Positions 17,195 to 26,203 are shown, counted from the stretch's first letter. The stretch is DNA of 64,000 bases from JABWCQ01 sp964530625 (GCA_964530625.1 CAZHAK010000007.1:1-64000); one strand, 5' to 3'. Notes: a model not told the origin generated them from the letters alone. Numbers and translations: made by a program.

Positions 17195-18082
17195 ATGAAG
17201 TATATCGTGATTGGAGCGACCGGGAACACTGGCCGGATTGTCGCGAGCGAATTGCTGAAGGTAGAAAAGTCCGTTCGCGCAGTGGGTCGCAATGCAGATA
17301 AACTCGCGCCGCTTGGCAAGTCCGGCGCAGAGACTATTGTTGCCGATGTGCAAAACCCGGATGACATGAAGCGTGCGTTTGAAAGTATTGATGCCGCGTA
17401 CGTTATGATTCCGCCGAATTTCGCGGCGTCGAATTTTCGCAAGTATCAGGATGAAGTTACGGACAATATCACTGACGCGATGGCCGCGAACGGAACAAAA
17501 TTTGTCGTTTCCCTTAGCAGCGTTGGCGCCGATCAACCGTCTGGTGTCGGTCCGGTGAACGGGCTGCACTACATGGAAAGGCAGTTTGACGGAATCCCGG
17601 ATTTGAACACGCTGCATATTCGTGCAGGGTTTTTTATGGAGAACCTCTTGGGCTCTTTGAGCATGATTAAGAACATGGGAATTTATGGTTCCGCATCGCC
17701 GGGTGAAGCGCCGTGGCCGTTGATTGCAACGTCAGATATCGGGCTCTATTCTGCGCAACGTTTGATTGCCCTGAATTTTGAAGGCAAAAATGTCCAGTAT
17801 TTGTTAGGGCCTCACGATGTCAGCGGCAACGAAACAGCCGCCATACTTGGTAAAGTTTTGGGAATCAAAAAGCTTCCCTATGTTTCCTTCAGCATGTCCG
17901 ATATGAAGAAGGGACTTCTGAGCGCGGGAATGCCTGAGCAGATTGCGGATAACTTCTGCGAGCTGTTTGAGGGTTTCGATAATGGGCTGATGGCGTACCA
18001 TCGCGACGCGGGATCCACCACGAAAACGAATCTTGAAGAATTCGCGAAGCGCGCGCTCAAGCCCGTGTTCGATGCGATGTAA
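17195..18082 (+). CDS. NmrA-like NAD(P)-binding atypical short-chain dehydrogenase
   Basis: The 295-residue Rossmann protein carries the N-terminal nucleotide motif MKYIVIGATGNTGRIVASELL and the family segments AGAE..VADVQNPDDMKRAFESIDAAYVMIPP and VSLSSVGADQPSGVGPVNGLHYME. This is the NmrA/QOR2-type group of the atypical extended SDRs, whose members include redox sensors, azoreductase-like and quinone reductase-like enzymes. No YxxxK dyad is evident in the usual place. It lies 11 bp downstream of the aldehyde dehydrogenase behind AAGGGGAGA, and is the last gene of the cluster before a bidirectional terminator. Substrate unknown. Confidence 0.82.
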   Translation: MKYIVIGATGNTGRIVASELLKVEKSVRAVGRNADKLAPLGKSGAETIVADVQNPDDMKRAFESIDAAYVMIPPNFAASNFRKYQDEVTDNITDAMAANGTKFVVSLSSVGADQPSGVGPVNGLHYMERQFDGIPDLNTLHIRAGFFMENLLGSLSMIKNMGIYGSASPGEAPWPLIATSDIGLYSAQRLIALNFEGKNVQYLLGPHDVSGNETAAILGKVLGIKKLPYVSFSMSDMKKGLLSAGMPEQIADNFCELFEGFDNGLMAYHRDAGSTTKTNLEEFAKRALKPVFDAM

Positions 18083-18108
18083 TAAGCTCTTTTCATTGAT
18101 AGCGAAAA

Positions 18109-18142
18109 GAGAGAGGGTCGTCCGATAGGGCGACCCTCTCTT
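18109..18142. terminator. Bidirectional rho-independent terminator
   Basis: GAGAGGGTCG (18111-18120) pairs with CGACCCTCTC (18131-18140) and is flanked by AAAAGA on the left and TTG on the right. It closes the acyl-CoA cluster (+) and the secreted-protein unit (-). Confidence 0.75.
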
Positions 18143-18161
18143 GTAGTAAGCGTTACTCACG

Positions 18162-18623
18162 CTACGGCGAGTTGACAATCACAATGTAGTACTGTTGCGC
18201 TTCGGGGCCCGCCAGTACATTCGGATCGATGAAAGTCGTGTTGGTCGTCGTGCCGACAAGATTAGCCGGACTAGGCGTGAAATTTATTCCCAAGTCACGG
18301 TAAACCGAGTAACTTCCCGCGCCGCTGATAGCTTCCCAATTCAATACGGCGTCAGTCTGAGATTCCTTAATCACTAATGCCTGTATCGGTGACAGCGGCG
18401 AGACTCCGAGTACAGGTGTCAGGAAGCCTGCACGCAAAGTGAAGTTTTCGCTTGTCTGAACTCCAACCGGAGTCGGCTGCCCGAAAGCGGACACCAAGTT
18501 AAAGTTCGCCGAACTTGACGCTCCGCCGCCTGCGTCCATCACGGACTTCGTCAAAGTGAAATTCTCACTCGATGACTGTGCCCACAATAGAGCAGGGAAG
18601 AGTAGAATAAGGATTTTCTTCAT
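18162..18623 (-). CDS. Small secreted Fn3-like protein
   Basis: This 153-residue protein has a signal peptide (MKKILILLFPALLWAQ). Residues 20-75 contain two copies of a 'SENFTL......GG...SSANFNL.S.FGQPTPVG' pattern. The C-terminal half (about 80-150) is one fibronectin-III-like unit: AVLNWEAISGAGSYSVYRD ... FIDPNVLAGPEAQQYYIVIV. There is no sorting domain. GGGAG lies 6 bp before the ATG. The start is 10 bp downstream of the S74 fibre gene on the same strand, so it is probably the last gene of the fibre operon and might associate with or help assemble the fibres; this is inference from position only. Confidence 0.75.
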   Translation of the reverse strand: MKKILILLFPALLWAQSSSENFTLTKSVMDAGGGASSSANFNLVSAFGQPTPVGVQTSENFTLRAGFLTPVLGVSPLSPIQALVIKESQTDAVLNWEAISGAGSYSVYRDLGINFTPSPANLVGTTTNTTFIDPNVLAGPEAQQYYIVIVNSP

Positions 18624-18633
18624 ATATATCTCC

Positions 18634-20643
18634 CTACTGCTTGTCTGTTTGTTTCAAGTTTCCGAATTGCAAAAGTGCCGATTCAAGTAGCTGAATGCGC
18701 CCTTCAAGATTCTCTATTTTTGCGTCCTTCTGTTCATTCTGCTTCGCCAATTCCTGCACCGCCGCGAACAAGACACCGTCCGCGTCAATGGTCGAAATCG
18801 TCGTATTGTTATCACCCAAACCAAACGCTGCGTACAAATCCTGCGCCATCGGCCCCATGTGTAGCGGGCCGTCAGGCTGATGCTTATAGCGCCATATATC
18901 TATATTCATGGCCGCGAGTTTGCTCAACACAACTTTCGTGTCAGCCCGCTCGCGATCGATTTTCATTGTTGAATCAGACAGCGCACTCCAAGCCGTCGCA
19001 CCGGAAGGCAACTGCGCGCCAGTGCCGCCAAACCCTGTCAGAAAATTAGATCCCCCTTGGGCCCGCATGGTAACTGAGTGGTCTGCAAATGAATTTGTAG
19101 CCGCTCCGCTTGACGACCAGACAAAAGAATTATAGTGCGATGCGTTCGCGTCGTGGCCGCCAGCAAATGCATACTGTCCACTCGCGGTGTTTGTCAACCC
19201 TCCAACAACAATAGAGTATGGGCCGCTTGCGACATTTAGGTTTCCACCGCAGACCGTTGAATATGTGTGTGAAGACGTATTACTTTGTCCACCGGAAACC
19301 GTGCCGCCCGTAAATGTGGCCGAATTATTGTTACCGCCGGCAATCGTCGCGTAGTTGGCCGATGTACTGTTGTTTCGCCCTCCGCCGACTGTTGAGCTGC
19401 GCCCAAATGCCGTATTGCCTCCTCCGCCTCCCACTACTGAAGAATCGCTTGACGCAGTATTGCCTTGGCCGCCGCCAACCGTTGCCAGCGTGTCAATTGC
19501 GCGATTTTGCCTACCTCCGCCAATAAAACCATAGTCCGCCGATACATAATTCTTGCGGCCACCGGTGATGACTCCCCATTCCCCGTGAACAGAGTTCGAA
19601 TCAACGAATGAAGTACCTACGCCGCCGCCGCCGATAAACGAATAGTCGCCACGAGCGAAATTAGACTTGCCTCCGCATACCGTCGACTGAAATCCTGTCA
19701 CTTCGTTCTCGTAACCACCACCAATTGTCGAGTAACTTGTCGTGACAAGATTATTTTTTCCGCCTGCAATCACGCCGCTGATTCCTGAGACTGCATTGAA
19801 TTGTCCGCCGCCAATGAAAGAAAATGTTCCTGATGCAATGTTGCTTTGACCTGAGACTACGCCTGAAGCCTGCCCGGCCGCCTCATTACCGCTTTCGACG
19901 GTAAAGTTTCCACCGCCACCTACGAAAGACCATACATTCGTCGCGCGGTTGTTTTCGCCACCTACTACCACGGAACCGTAATTCGTAGTGTAATTGCTGC
20001 GACCACCCCCTACAATTGAGTAATTACCGGAGGCTGAGTTTGAGTCGGATGAAAGCTCCCCGCCACCACCCGCAACAACGCTGTAGTCTCCTCGCGCATT
20101 ATTGTTTCGACCTCCGAGAACGCTGCTGTTTGTGCCTGCTGCTCGGTTGCTCACACCAAGCTGCATCGAGTGTTCACCTGGCGATAAGAAACTCGATCCT
20201 GCTCGTAAAGAACCGAGCACATTGACACCGCTCGAAAGGGTTCCGCCAGACGCGCCATTTACCGAATGAACGCGATAGGCGTAGAACACGGAAGAGAGCG
20301 GTATGTGAGGGGACATCTCACTGTCGGAGCCCACTTGAACTCCCAAAGCGCCGCCGTCAATGGATGCTACGTCAGAAATGGATGTGGAAAGAGGAACGAT
20401 TGAACCCAACAGCACGTTGTACAATCCGTTGGACACCGTTACCGTCGGATGCGTCTCCGTCCAGATATTGCCGCCCCCTACCTCGTCATACAATGTGAAC
20501 GTTATCGAGACCACAGTATCCAATGGGCTTCCGCCCGAATCTGTAAGCTGTCCTTGATGTAACACAGTTGTAGGGAACTCGGCAAGAGCTATCGCCGATG
20601 TGAAGAGGATTCCCAACAAGAGAATGATTTTGCGATTTCGCAT
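18634..20643 (-). CDS. Fibre protein with YadA-like head repeats and C-terminal S74 chaperone domain
   Basis: The 669-residue protein begins with a signal peptide (MRNRKIILLLGILFTSAIALA). Residues 25-130 are a domain starting TTVLHQGQLTDSGGSPLDT, common at the front of such proteins. Residues 150-520 consist of many 'N.ASG.YS.VGGG..N.A' repeats of about 14 residues, the trimeric YadA-like head fold. The C-terminal part (about 560-669) is an S74 intramolecular chaperone: the SDSTMK motif at about 561 keeps the Ser and Lys five residues apart that perform self-cleavage in known members. STIDADGVLFAAVQELAKQ then leads into a coiled coil. The family makes trimeric fibres whose chaperone is released after folding. 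Its paralogue lies directly upstream at 20668. Confidence 0.85.
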   Translation of the reverse strand: MRNRKIILLLGILFTSAIALAEFPTTVLHQGQLTDSGGSPLDTVVSITFTLYDEVGGGNIWTETHPTVTVSNGLYNVLLGSIVPLSTSISDVASIDGGALGVQVGSDSEMSPHIPLSSVFYAYRVHSVNGASGGTLSSGVNVLGSLRAGSSFLSPGEHSMQLGVSNRAAGTNSSVLGGRNNNARGDYSVVAGGGGELSSDSNSASGNYSIVGGGRSNYTTNYGSVVVGGENNRATNVWSFVGGGGNFTVESGNEAAGQASGVVSGQSNIASGTFSFIGGGQFNAVSGISGVIAGGKNNLVTTSYSTIGGGYENEVTGFQSTVCGGKSNFARGDYSFIGGGGVGTSFVDSNSVHGEWGVITGGRKNYVSADYGFIGGGRQNRAIDTLATVGGGQGNTASSDSSVVGGGGGNTAFGRSSTVGGGRNNSTSANYATIAGGNNNSATFTGGTVSGGQSNTSSHTYSTVCGGNLNVASGPYSIVVGGLTNTASGQYAFAGGHDANASHYNSFVWSSSGAATNSFADHSVTMRAQGGSNFLTGFGGTGAQLPSGATAWSALSDSTMKIDRERADTKVVLSKLAAMNIDIWRYKHQPDGPLHMGPMAQDLYAAFGLGDNNTTISTIDADGVLFAAVQELAKQNEQKDAKIENLEGRIQLLESALLQFGNLKQTDKQ

Positions 20644-20667
20644 GAGTAACTCCCTGTGATTTGTGAC

Positions 20668-22386
20668 TTACTTATTTATGGACATCGTTTGAAGTTGTTG
20701 AATGGATGAACGCATCTCGCGGTTCTCGTCATGAAGCAGCTTGACTTGCTTCGCCAATTCCTGCACCGCCGCGAATAAGACACCGTCCGCGTCAATGGTT
20801 TCGATACCAAGAGAGTCGCTGCCTAAGCCGAATGCGTTCCAGAAATCCTGCGCCATTGGACCCATGTGTTCGGTGCCCTCATCTTCCGATTTGTACTCCC
20901 AATTCTTGATTGGAAGCGACGCGATCTTGCGCAGCACGTCCGCAGTGCTTGTCTCTCTGATATCGCGCTTTCTATTAGAGTCGGAGACTGCAACCCATGA
21001 GTTGCCGCCAGCCCCCAACGTTACGCCCGAGGTAAGGGTGCCGTTTGAGTAGATCCGCGTGCCGCGTGAGGCACGGACACTGAACGTATTGCTGGTGTCA
21101 GAATGAAATGTCGCGTTGGTTCCATCCGCCCAGACAAATGCTCCCGCGTGGTCAGCGCTGGCGCGATGTCCAGCCGCAAAAGAGAAAGTGCCGATCGCGG
21201 CATTCGAATTTCCACCGGGCACCGTCGCTTGAGCGCCGCTGGCGATGTTACTGAGACCGCCGCCAACGACCGCTTCAAAGCCGTCAGAGACATTTAAAAT
21301 GCCGCCGCCTACAAACGCACCTTCAGCCGAAGCAACATTTTGTGATCCACCTGCGATGGCCGACCACAATCCCGTAGCCTGATTTGAATTACCTCCGCCT
21401 ACGACAGAGAATAAACCATTTGTCATATTGCTCAAGCCGCCGCCGATTGCGTTGTGAGCGCTCAATGCTCGGTTTCGACTCCCCCCGCTAATTGTGCTTT
21501 GCATTCCCTGCGCGCTGTTTGAATCAGCCAGCAATAGGCCGCCGCCGCCACCTATCGTTGAGAAATTCCCGCGGCCTTTGTTATTGTTTCCACCGCCAAC
21601 CGATGCGCCATGTGCTGCCAAGTTTGCACTGCCGCCGGATATCGTCCCGAAATCCCCAATAACAGAGCAAAACAATCCCCCCGCTACCGTAGCGTAACTT
21701 CCCCCGGCTTGATTGCCTTGTCCGCCCGCAATTGCGCCGCCTTCAAATAACGCACTGTTGCTGAATCCACCGCCAATCGCGCTTCCTATGTGAGCCACAT
21801 TGTTCAGCCCGCCGCCGACGGTGGAGTGCCCGAAGAGCGCGGAGTTCTCCGATCCACCTGAAACAGTGTTGTGTGCACCACTTGTTGCAGAATTATCAAG
21901 CCCGCCTGACACGACATTCCATAGACCGTCAGAAGTGTTGTTCTGGCCGAATACCATTGAGAAATCGTCCGTATTGGAATTCCCCGACCCGACGTTCAAC
22001 TTGCCTGTAATCGTCCCACCGCTTGCGCCATCCACAGTGCCCACCCGATAAGAATAAGCGGTTGATACAATCTGCTCGCGCGGTGTCATCTCGCTGTCTT
22101 CGCCGATGGTCAGCCCGAGCCAGACATTCTCGCTGAACAAGTCACCTAATTCTGTTACTGATCCAAGCAGGACTTGAAACAATCCCTCCGAGACATCAAT
22201 CAACGGATGCGTCTCTGTCCAAGCAGGTGCGCCTCCGTTTGCGGTCATGTAGATCCCGAACGTGATCGCCACAGTCGTGTCGAGAGGATTCCCGTCTGGT
22301 GTTGTGAGCTTTCCTTGATAGTTGATAAGTTGCGGGATTGCAAACGAACAACTTACGGTGAGCAGGATTGCGAAGAGAGTACGCAT
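20668..22386 (-). CDS. Fibre protein with YadA-like head repeats and S74 chaperone domain, paralogue
   Basis: A paralogue of the gene at 18634, about 572 residues long. I start it at the ATG at 22386 (MRTLFAILLTVSCSFAIPQL), which gives a proper signal peptide and has AAGGA about 10 bp upstream; the longer frame adds eight residues. The front domain (INYQGKLTTPDGNPLDTTVAI) matches 'collagen-like/tail fibre' proteins of FCB bacteria. Residues of about 150-420 are YadA-like head repeats (ATVGGG..N). The S74 domain starts with SDSNRKRDIRE, again with Ser and Lys five apart, then ETIDADGVLFAAVQELAKQ and a short coiled coil. Its stop lies 24 bp from the start of the next fibre gene, so the two are probably co-expressed and could form homo- or heterotrimers. 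Confidence 0.85.
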   Translation of the reverse strand: MRTLFAILLTVSCSFAIPQLINYQGKLTTPDGNPLDTTVAITFGIYMTANGGAPAWTETHPLIDVSEGLFQVLLGSVTELGDLFSENVWLGLTIGEDSEMTPREQIVSTAYSYRVGTVDGASGGTITGKLNVGSGNSNTDDFSMVFGQNNTSDGLWNVVSGGLDNSATSGAHNTVSGGSENSALFGHSTVGGGLNNVAHIGSAIGGGFSNSALFEGGAIAGGQGNQAGGSYATVAGGLFCSVIGDFGTISGGSANLAAHGASVGGGNNNKGRGNFSTIGGGGGLLLADSNSAQGMQSTISGGSRNRALSAHNAIGGGLSNMTNGLFSVVGGGNSNQATGLWSAIAGGSQNVASAEGAFVGGGILNVSDGFEAVVGGGLSNIASGAQATVPGGNSNAAIGTFSFAAGHRASADHAGAFVWADGTNATFHSDTSNTFSVRASRGTRIYSNGTLTSGVTLGAGGNSWVAVSDSNRKRDIRETSTADVLRKIASLPIKNWEYKSEDEGTEHMGPMAQDFWNAFGLGSDSLGIETIDADGVLFAAVQELAKQVKLLHDENREMRSSIQQLQTMSINK

Positions 22387-22426
22387 ATCAGAGTCCTTTC
22401 TTGTGATCAATCATCATGTGTCCCGT

Positions 22427-22519
22427 TTATGTCAACTGCTGTACAAGAATTTTCAGCTCCGCGCGTTCTGCGGCCTGAGCATTGTTCTGTATCACCAATT
22501 CCTGCACTGCGGCCAAATG
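22427..22519 (-). pseudogene. Decayed C-terminal end of a third S74 fibre gene
   Basis: Read on the minus strand, this stretch encodes HLAAVQELVIQNNAQAAERA followed by ELKILVQQLT and a stop. This aligns with the LFAAVQELAKQNEQ... coiled-coil end of the two neighbouring fibre proteins. An in-frame TAA lies four codons upstream, so it cannot be expressed as part of a longer protein. It is the remnant of another copy in this tandem family. Confidence 0.7.
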
Positions 22520-22756
22520 ACGCAATACAATTTACTGCCACATACGCCATGCATCAACAGTTTATGACAAATTGATATATTCATATCAATATCGAATAGT
22601 TGGCTAAGAGCCTAATTTTCAATATATAGCAATGAAAAGCGGGCCTGATACAATGAATCAGACCCGCCAATGTGGGAATGAGAGGACTCTTGTACGGAAA
22701 TGTTACGAAAAAGGGCCGGAACAAATCCGGCCCTTCTGCTTCAGTCTTTGCCTCTA
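22520..22756. other. Intergenic region with hairpins
   Basis: No gene is supported here. The segment 22550-22640 is A+T-rich without a clear feature. An imperfect hairpin GCGGGCCTGAT/ATCAGACCCGC (22639-22667, one mismatch) and the terminator at 22711-22735 are the only structures I see. Confidence 0.6.
22711..22735 (-). terminator. Rho-independent terminator of the subtilase gene
   Basis: A perfect 10-bp stem AAGGGCCGGA/TCCGGCCCTT with a 5-base loop. On the minus strand the stem is followed by a T-run. It lies 22 bp beyond the stop of the gene at 22757-26158. Confidence 0.85.
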
Positions 22757-25700
22757 CTATTTCAGCAGCAAGAGCTTCTGCATGTGTGTTCCTAATGGAG
22801 ATTCAAGCCGGGCAAAATAAACTCCCGTCGCAACTCCCGCCGCGTTCCATGTGAAGCGATGCACACCTGCCGTGTAAAGACCGCTTGCTACAGTCGTTAC
22901 TTCGCGGCCCGTGATGTCAAACACGCGCAGGCTCAAGTGAGCATTCTGCGGCAGTGAAACCTCCAAGGCCGTCGTCGGATTGAAAGGATTCGGATAAGCC
23001 GGTGCCAGCGCGTATTCCAGTGGCAATACGGATGGGTTCTCCGCATCAAGCTGTACCACATGAATCGTATCCGTCGCGATACTTTCGCCACCTTCGTACA
23101 TCGCCGTCAGCCAGAAATAGTGTCCCGCGTCTCCGCTCGGAATACGTGTCCGGAACTCAAGTGCCGTTGTTGAAGCCAGCACGAACTCATTGATATGCAC
23201 GATGTAACTCGAAAGTTCATCCAAACCACCGACGCTTTCCGGCGCGTCCCAGCTCATGAACAACGAATCGTTCGTGCGCGTGTATGTTAAATTTTGTGGG
23301 GGATCGAGTCGCCAGACTTCCGCGTCCGCCGACGTCGTCTGGCCCGCTACGACGGTTGCTTCTGCCGTGATAAACTCGTAACCCGGAATCTGCACACGCA
23401 ACGTGCGCGGCCCGGCAAACACATCTTGTAGTGAGAACGAGCCATTCGCAGCAACTTGCCCCATCCTGTTTCCAACTCTCACTCCGTTCGCAATTGCTTC
23501 TGAAATTGGCGGATGAGTCGTGATCGTACCGGTAAGATTGCCCGTGCTGCGATCCAACGTACGTGTTGTAAACAGGATAGCACTGCCCTGCTGAATTGCA
23601 AATGAACTGTCATTTAACACTGTATTGTACTGCAATTGCAATCCGTATGTTTCAGTAGGACTCTCTATACCAACCGTCCCGCCGATCTGAATGTCCACAT
23701 TGTCATAGACAAACATGATTTCACAATCACCCGTCGGCGTAGGCCAGACTTCCTGATCGAAAATGTGAATCTGTGCCGTCAAATGATTTGCCGTAATCGG
23801 CACGAAGTAAAGGTGATCGTATTCAATGATGAACACACCGTTCGGTTGATCGTAGCGAGTCAGAATGCGGGAATCCACAGGATTCAAGCCGAGCACCAGG
23901 TTGTCCCAAAAGAGCGCCAACATTCCCGCCGGACCTTGTGGCGCAGGAATCGCTGTGTTCGCATTGCGGCGGTCAGGATCTTCGCCCGGAGCCACCCAGC
24001 CGTTTTCATTGACCGTGATGGAATCATACGCTCGCCCGTAAAAAACGAACGGAAACGGCATCTCGACAAACGACGACGCATCTGAAATTTGCGGAAACTC
24101 AAGCTCAGTCGCGTTCGTCATGTCTGCCCAATTGTACTGGGCGGGCAAACCGTAATCATAGCGATCATAAGCACGGTAGCCGCTGCTGTCCGGCCCAACG
24201 CTTTGTGAGCGCGGCGTGGTGAACTGAATCAGAGCTTCTGTTGTATCGTTCGTCGCAACAAACAAAGTTGTCTCAGCTTGAAGTCCTTGAAACTCTACCA
24301 CGAAGGAGTAGTTATTCTCACCGGGAAGCACAAAAGAAAACTCGCCGTTCTCATCTGTTTCCGTCGCTTCCACCGGTACAAACTGCGGAGTAACCGTCGC
24401 GAATTGCACTGGAATGGCATTGCCAATCTCAACGGTGCCCAGAAGAACTCCGCTGGGTACCAAAGACATGGCAATGTCAAGGACAACCGTATCCGAATCA
24501 GCTACCGAAAACTCGCTGTTGTATTGAGCGAATCCGAAAGCGCTGATCGAAAACGGCAAAAGCGAATCTGCAGGCAATGATATCCGGTAGTTTCCTTGAG
24601 CGTCGCTGTAGCGAATATAGTTGTCGCCCGCCTGCACTCGCGCACCGGCTATCGGTTGACCGTTCGACTGATTGGTAATCTGACCAACCACCCAGCCGCG
24701 ATCGGCTGATATCATGAGTACCGCTTCATAGGCGTCCACCATGCCGCGACCATAGGTATTGTCGTCGCCAGCCGTGCCATAATCAATTGCAGTTTGCATC
24801 AGCACGGATTTGATTTCACGCACGTCCGCATTCGGATTGGCTTCACGCATCAGAGCAACCACGCCCGCGATGTGCGGACCCGCCATCGAGGTGCCGCTGA
24901 AACTACCACTATAACCACCGGGGACGCTCGAGTAGACATTCTCGCCCGGCGCAACAATTTCCGGTTTGATTTGCGTGCCGTCACAGTCGCTCGGGCCACG
25001 ACTCGAAAAACTTGAGATGGGATGCGGTACAGCCGGGTAATTTCCCGCATTCACCGACCCCACAGAAAAGAACGTCACTGAGTCAAGCGCAATGTTGGCC
25101 GGACTGCGGTGTGTTGCAGCGCCGGGGCCTTCATTACCTGCCGAAAACGTCACAACTGTTCCCGCCGTTTCGCAAGCGATAATCGCGGTGTTCCAGTCGT
25201 TGAAACAATCGGGATATCCTAAACTACTGTAGACTCCCCAAGAATTCTGAATCACATCCGGCACGTCTTCAATAGTCTCTGGATTTTCATCCGGATCGGC
25301 AAACCACTGATAGCCTTGCAAGACATCACTGGTAAAGTCGCCGCCAAACCCGCCAATCGCATTCATCGCAATCCACTCCGCACCCGGAGCAACGCCAATG
25401 GTATCAAATTGAGAACCATTTCCACCTGTTCCGCAAATTGTTCCCATTACGTGCGTACCGTGGCTTTGAGCATCTACGGGCGTTTGCGAGCCACCACCCA
25501 AAACGTCCAGCCAACACTCCGAATGCGGCGCGTGATTGCCGCGCCAACGACTGCCGAGCGCCACATGATTTCCGTCCACACCCGTGTCCATATTAGCTAC
25601 CAAAACTCCCTCTCCTGTGTAGCCCAGTTCATTCCAGACCCGCGGCGCATGCACGGCGTTCACACCCGGAGGACGCGAATCCAACGACTGCCGCTGTTCG

Positions 25701-26158
25701 CGTTCCGTGCTACGCACAGGTTCGATGAGCTCCATAACAGGCACTGCCTCAACCCAACGCACAGAAGGGTGCTTAATCAATTCCACAAGCACACTGCGTT
25801 CACCCTTGACGACTACACAGTTGGTAATCCAATAAGGAGTAAAACCGTCAATCCTATGACGCTCGCGCAATGCATCCAGATCATTAAGCAACGGTGGTTG
25901 TGTGTCACGAGCCACTCGCTGCAGTTCTTCTACGACAATCTGATGCCGCTGTTGACGTGTTACTTTCATGTTGCGCAACATGATATCCATTTCGCGCAAA
26001 TCCACCCGTTCCCACAGATGAAAAATCGCTTTCACCTTGGCGTCGGGAGCAACTTTGCTCCATTGCTCCTGTAAGTCAGGCGCAATCTCGCCTGCGAGCA
26101 GGCTCGTGGCTGAAAATGCTATCAGTAGTGCAGGCAACAGCCAGAAAACTCGTTTCAT
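22757..26158 (-). CDS. Secreted subtilisin-family (S8) serine protease with sorting domain
   Basis: This 1133-residue exported protease has a signal peptide (MKRVFWLLPALLIAFSATSLLAG) and an N-terminal propeptide-like region to about 150. The S8 catalytic domain follows, with the triad Asp in VANMDTGVDGNH (about 190), His in QSHGTHVMGTI (about 232) and Ser in SGTSMAGPHIAGVV (about 420). Two carboxypeptidase-regulatory-like Ig domains lie around 490-650 (GWVVGQITNQSNGQPIAGARV...). A beta-sandwich domain, a further regulatory-like domain and an Fn3 domain come next. The sorting domain starts at about 1050 (AYPNPFNPTTALEVSL). It probably degrades extracellular protein. The start ATG has CGGAGG 6 bp upstream. 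It lies 45 bp downstream of the TPR metallopeptidase gene; a homologue is cut by the right window edge at 62424. Confidence 0.93.
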   Translation of the reverse strand: MKRVFWLLPALLIAFSATSLLAGEIAPDLQEQWSKVAPDAKVKAIFHLWERVDLREMDIMLRNMKVTRQQRHQIVVEELQRVARDTQPPLLNDLDALRERHRIDGFTPYWITNCVVVKGERSVLVELIKHPSVRWVEAVPVMELIEPVRSTEREQRQSLDSRPPGVNAVHAPRVWNELGYTGEGVLVANMDTGVDGNHVALGSRWRGNHAPHSECWLDVLGGGSQTPVDAQSHGTHVMGTICGTGGNGSQFDTIGVAPGAEWIAMNAIGGFGGDFTSDVLQGYQWFADPDENPETIEDVPDVIQNSWGVYSSLGYPDCFNDWNTAIIACETAGTVVTFSAGNEGPGAATHRSPANIALDSVTFFSVGSVNAGNYPAVPHPISSFSSRGPSDCDGTQIKPEIVAPGENVYSSVPGGYSGSFSGTSMAGPHIAGVVALMREANPNADVREIKSVLMQTAIDYGTAGDDNTYGRGMVDAYEAVLMISADRGWVVGQITNQSNGQPIAGARVQAGDNYIRYSDAQGNYRISLPADSLLPFSISAFGFAQYNSEFSVADSDTVVLDIAMSLVPSGVLLGTVEIGNAIPVQFATVTPQFVPVEATETDENGEFSFVLPGENNYSFVVEFQGLQAETTLFVATNDTTEALIQFTTPRSQSVGPDSSGYRAYDRYDYGLPAQYNWADMTNATELEFPQISDASSFVEMPFPFVFYGRAYDSITVNENGWVAPGEDPDRRNANTAIPAPQGPAGMLALFWDNLVLGLNPVDSRILTRYDQPNGVFIIEYDHLYFVPITANHLTAQIHIFDQEVWPTPTGDCEIMFVYDNVDIQIGGTVGIESPTETYGLQLQYNTVLNDSSFAIQQGSAILFTTRTLDRSTGNLTGTITTHPPISEAIANGVRVGNRMGQVAANGSFSLQDVFAGPRTLRVQIPGYEFITAEATVVAGQTTSADAEVWRLDPPQNLTYTRTNDSLFMSWDAPESVGGLDELSSYIVHINEFVLASTTALEFRTRIPSGDAGHYFWLTAMYEGGESIATDTIHVVQLDAENPSVLPLEYALAPAYPNPFNPTTALEVSLPQNAHLSLRVFDITGREVTTVASGLYTAGVHRFTWNAAGVATGVYFARLESPLGTHMQKLLLLK

Positions 26159-26203
26159 TCAATACCTCCGATTTGTAGTCCGTCCAAGGAATCAGCCCTA
26201 TTG

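Noticed and set aside
10280..18082. Complete phenylacetate (paa) degradation operon
   Set aside because: Only the crotonase-type steps and an aldehyde dehydrogenase are present; no PaaABCDE, PaaK, PaaJ or PaaZ is seen, so the name would be overstated.
18900..22050. Evenly spaced short repeats suggesting a CRISPR or satellite array
   Set aside because: The repeats are in frame, vary in sequence and encode the GGG..N.A head repeats of the two fibre proteins; no constant DNA repeat with spacers exists.
18634..22386. Phage tail-fibre genes, and so a prophage, because of the S74 domain
   Set aside because: Both proteins have signal peptides, and no capsid, tail, lysis or integrase gene is nearby; the flanking genes are cellular.
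22174..22575. Plus-strand open frame through the fibre-gene start and relic
   Set aside because: It is antisense to the signal peptide of the fibre gene, with no coding character of its own.
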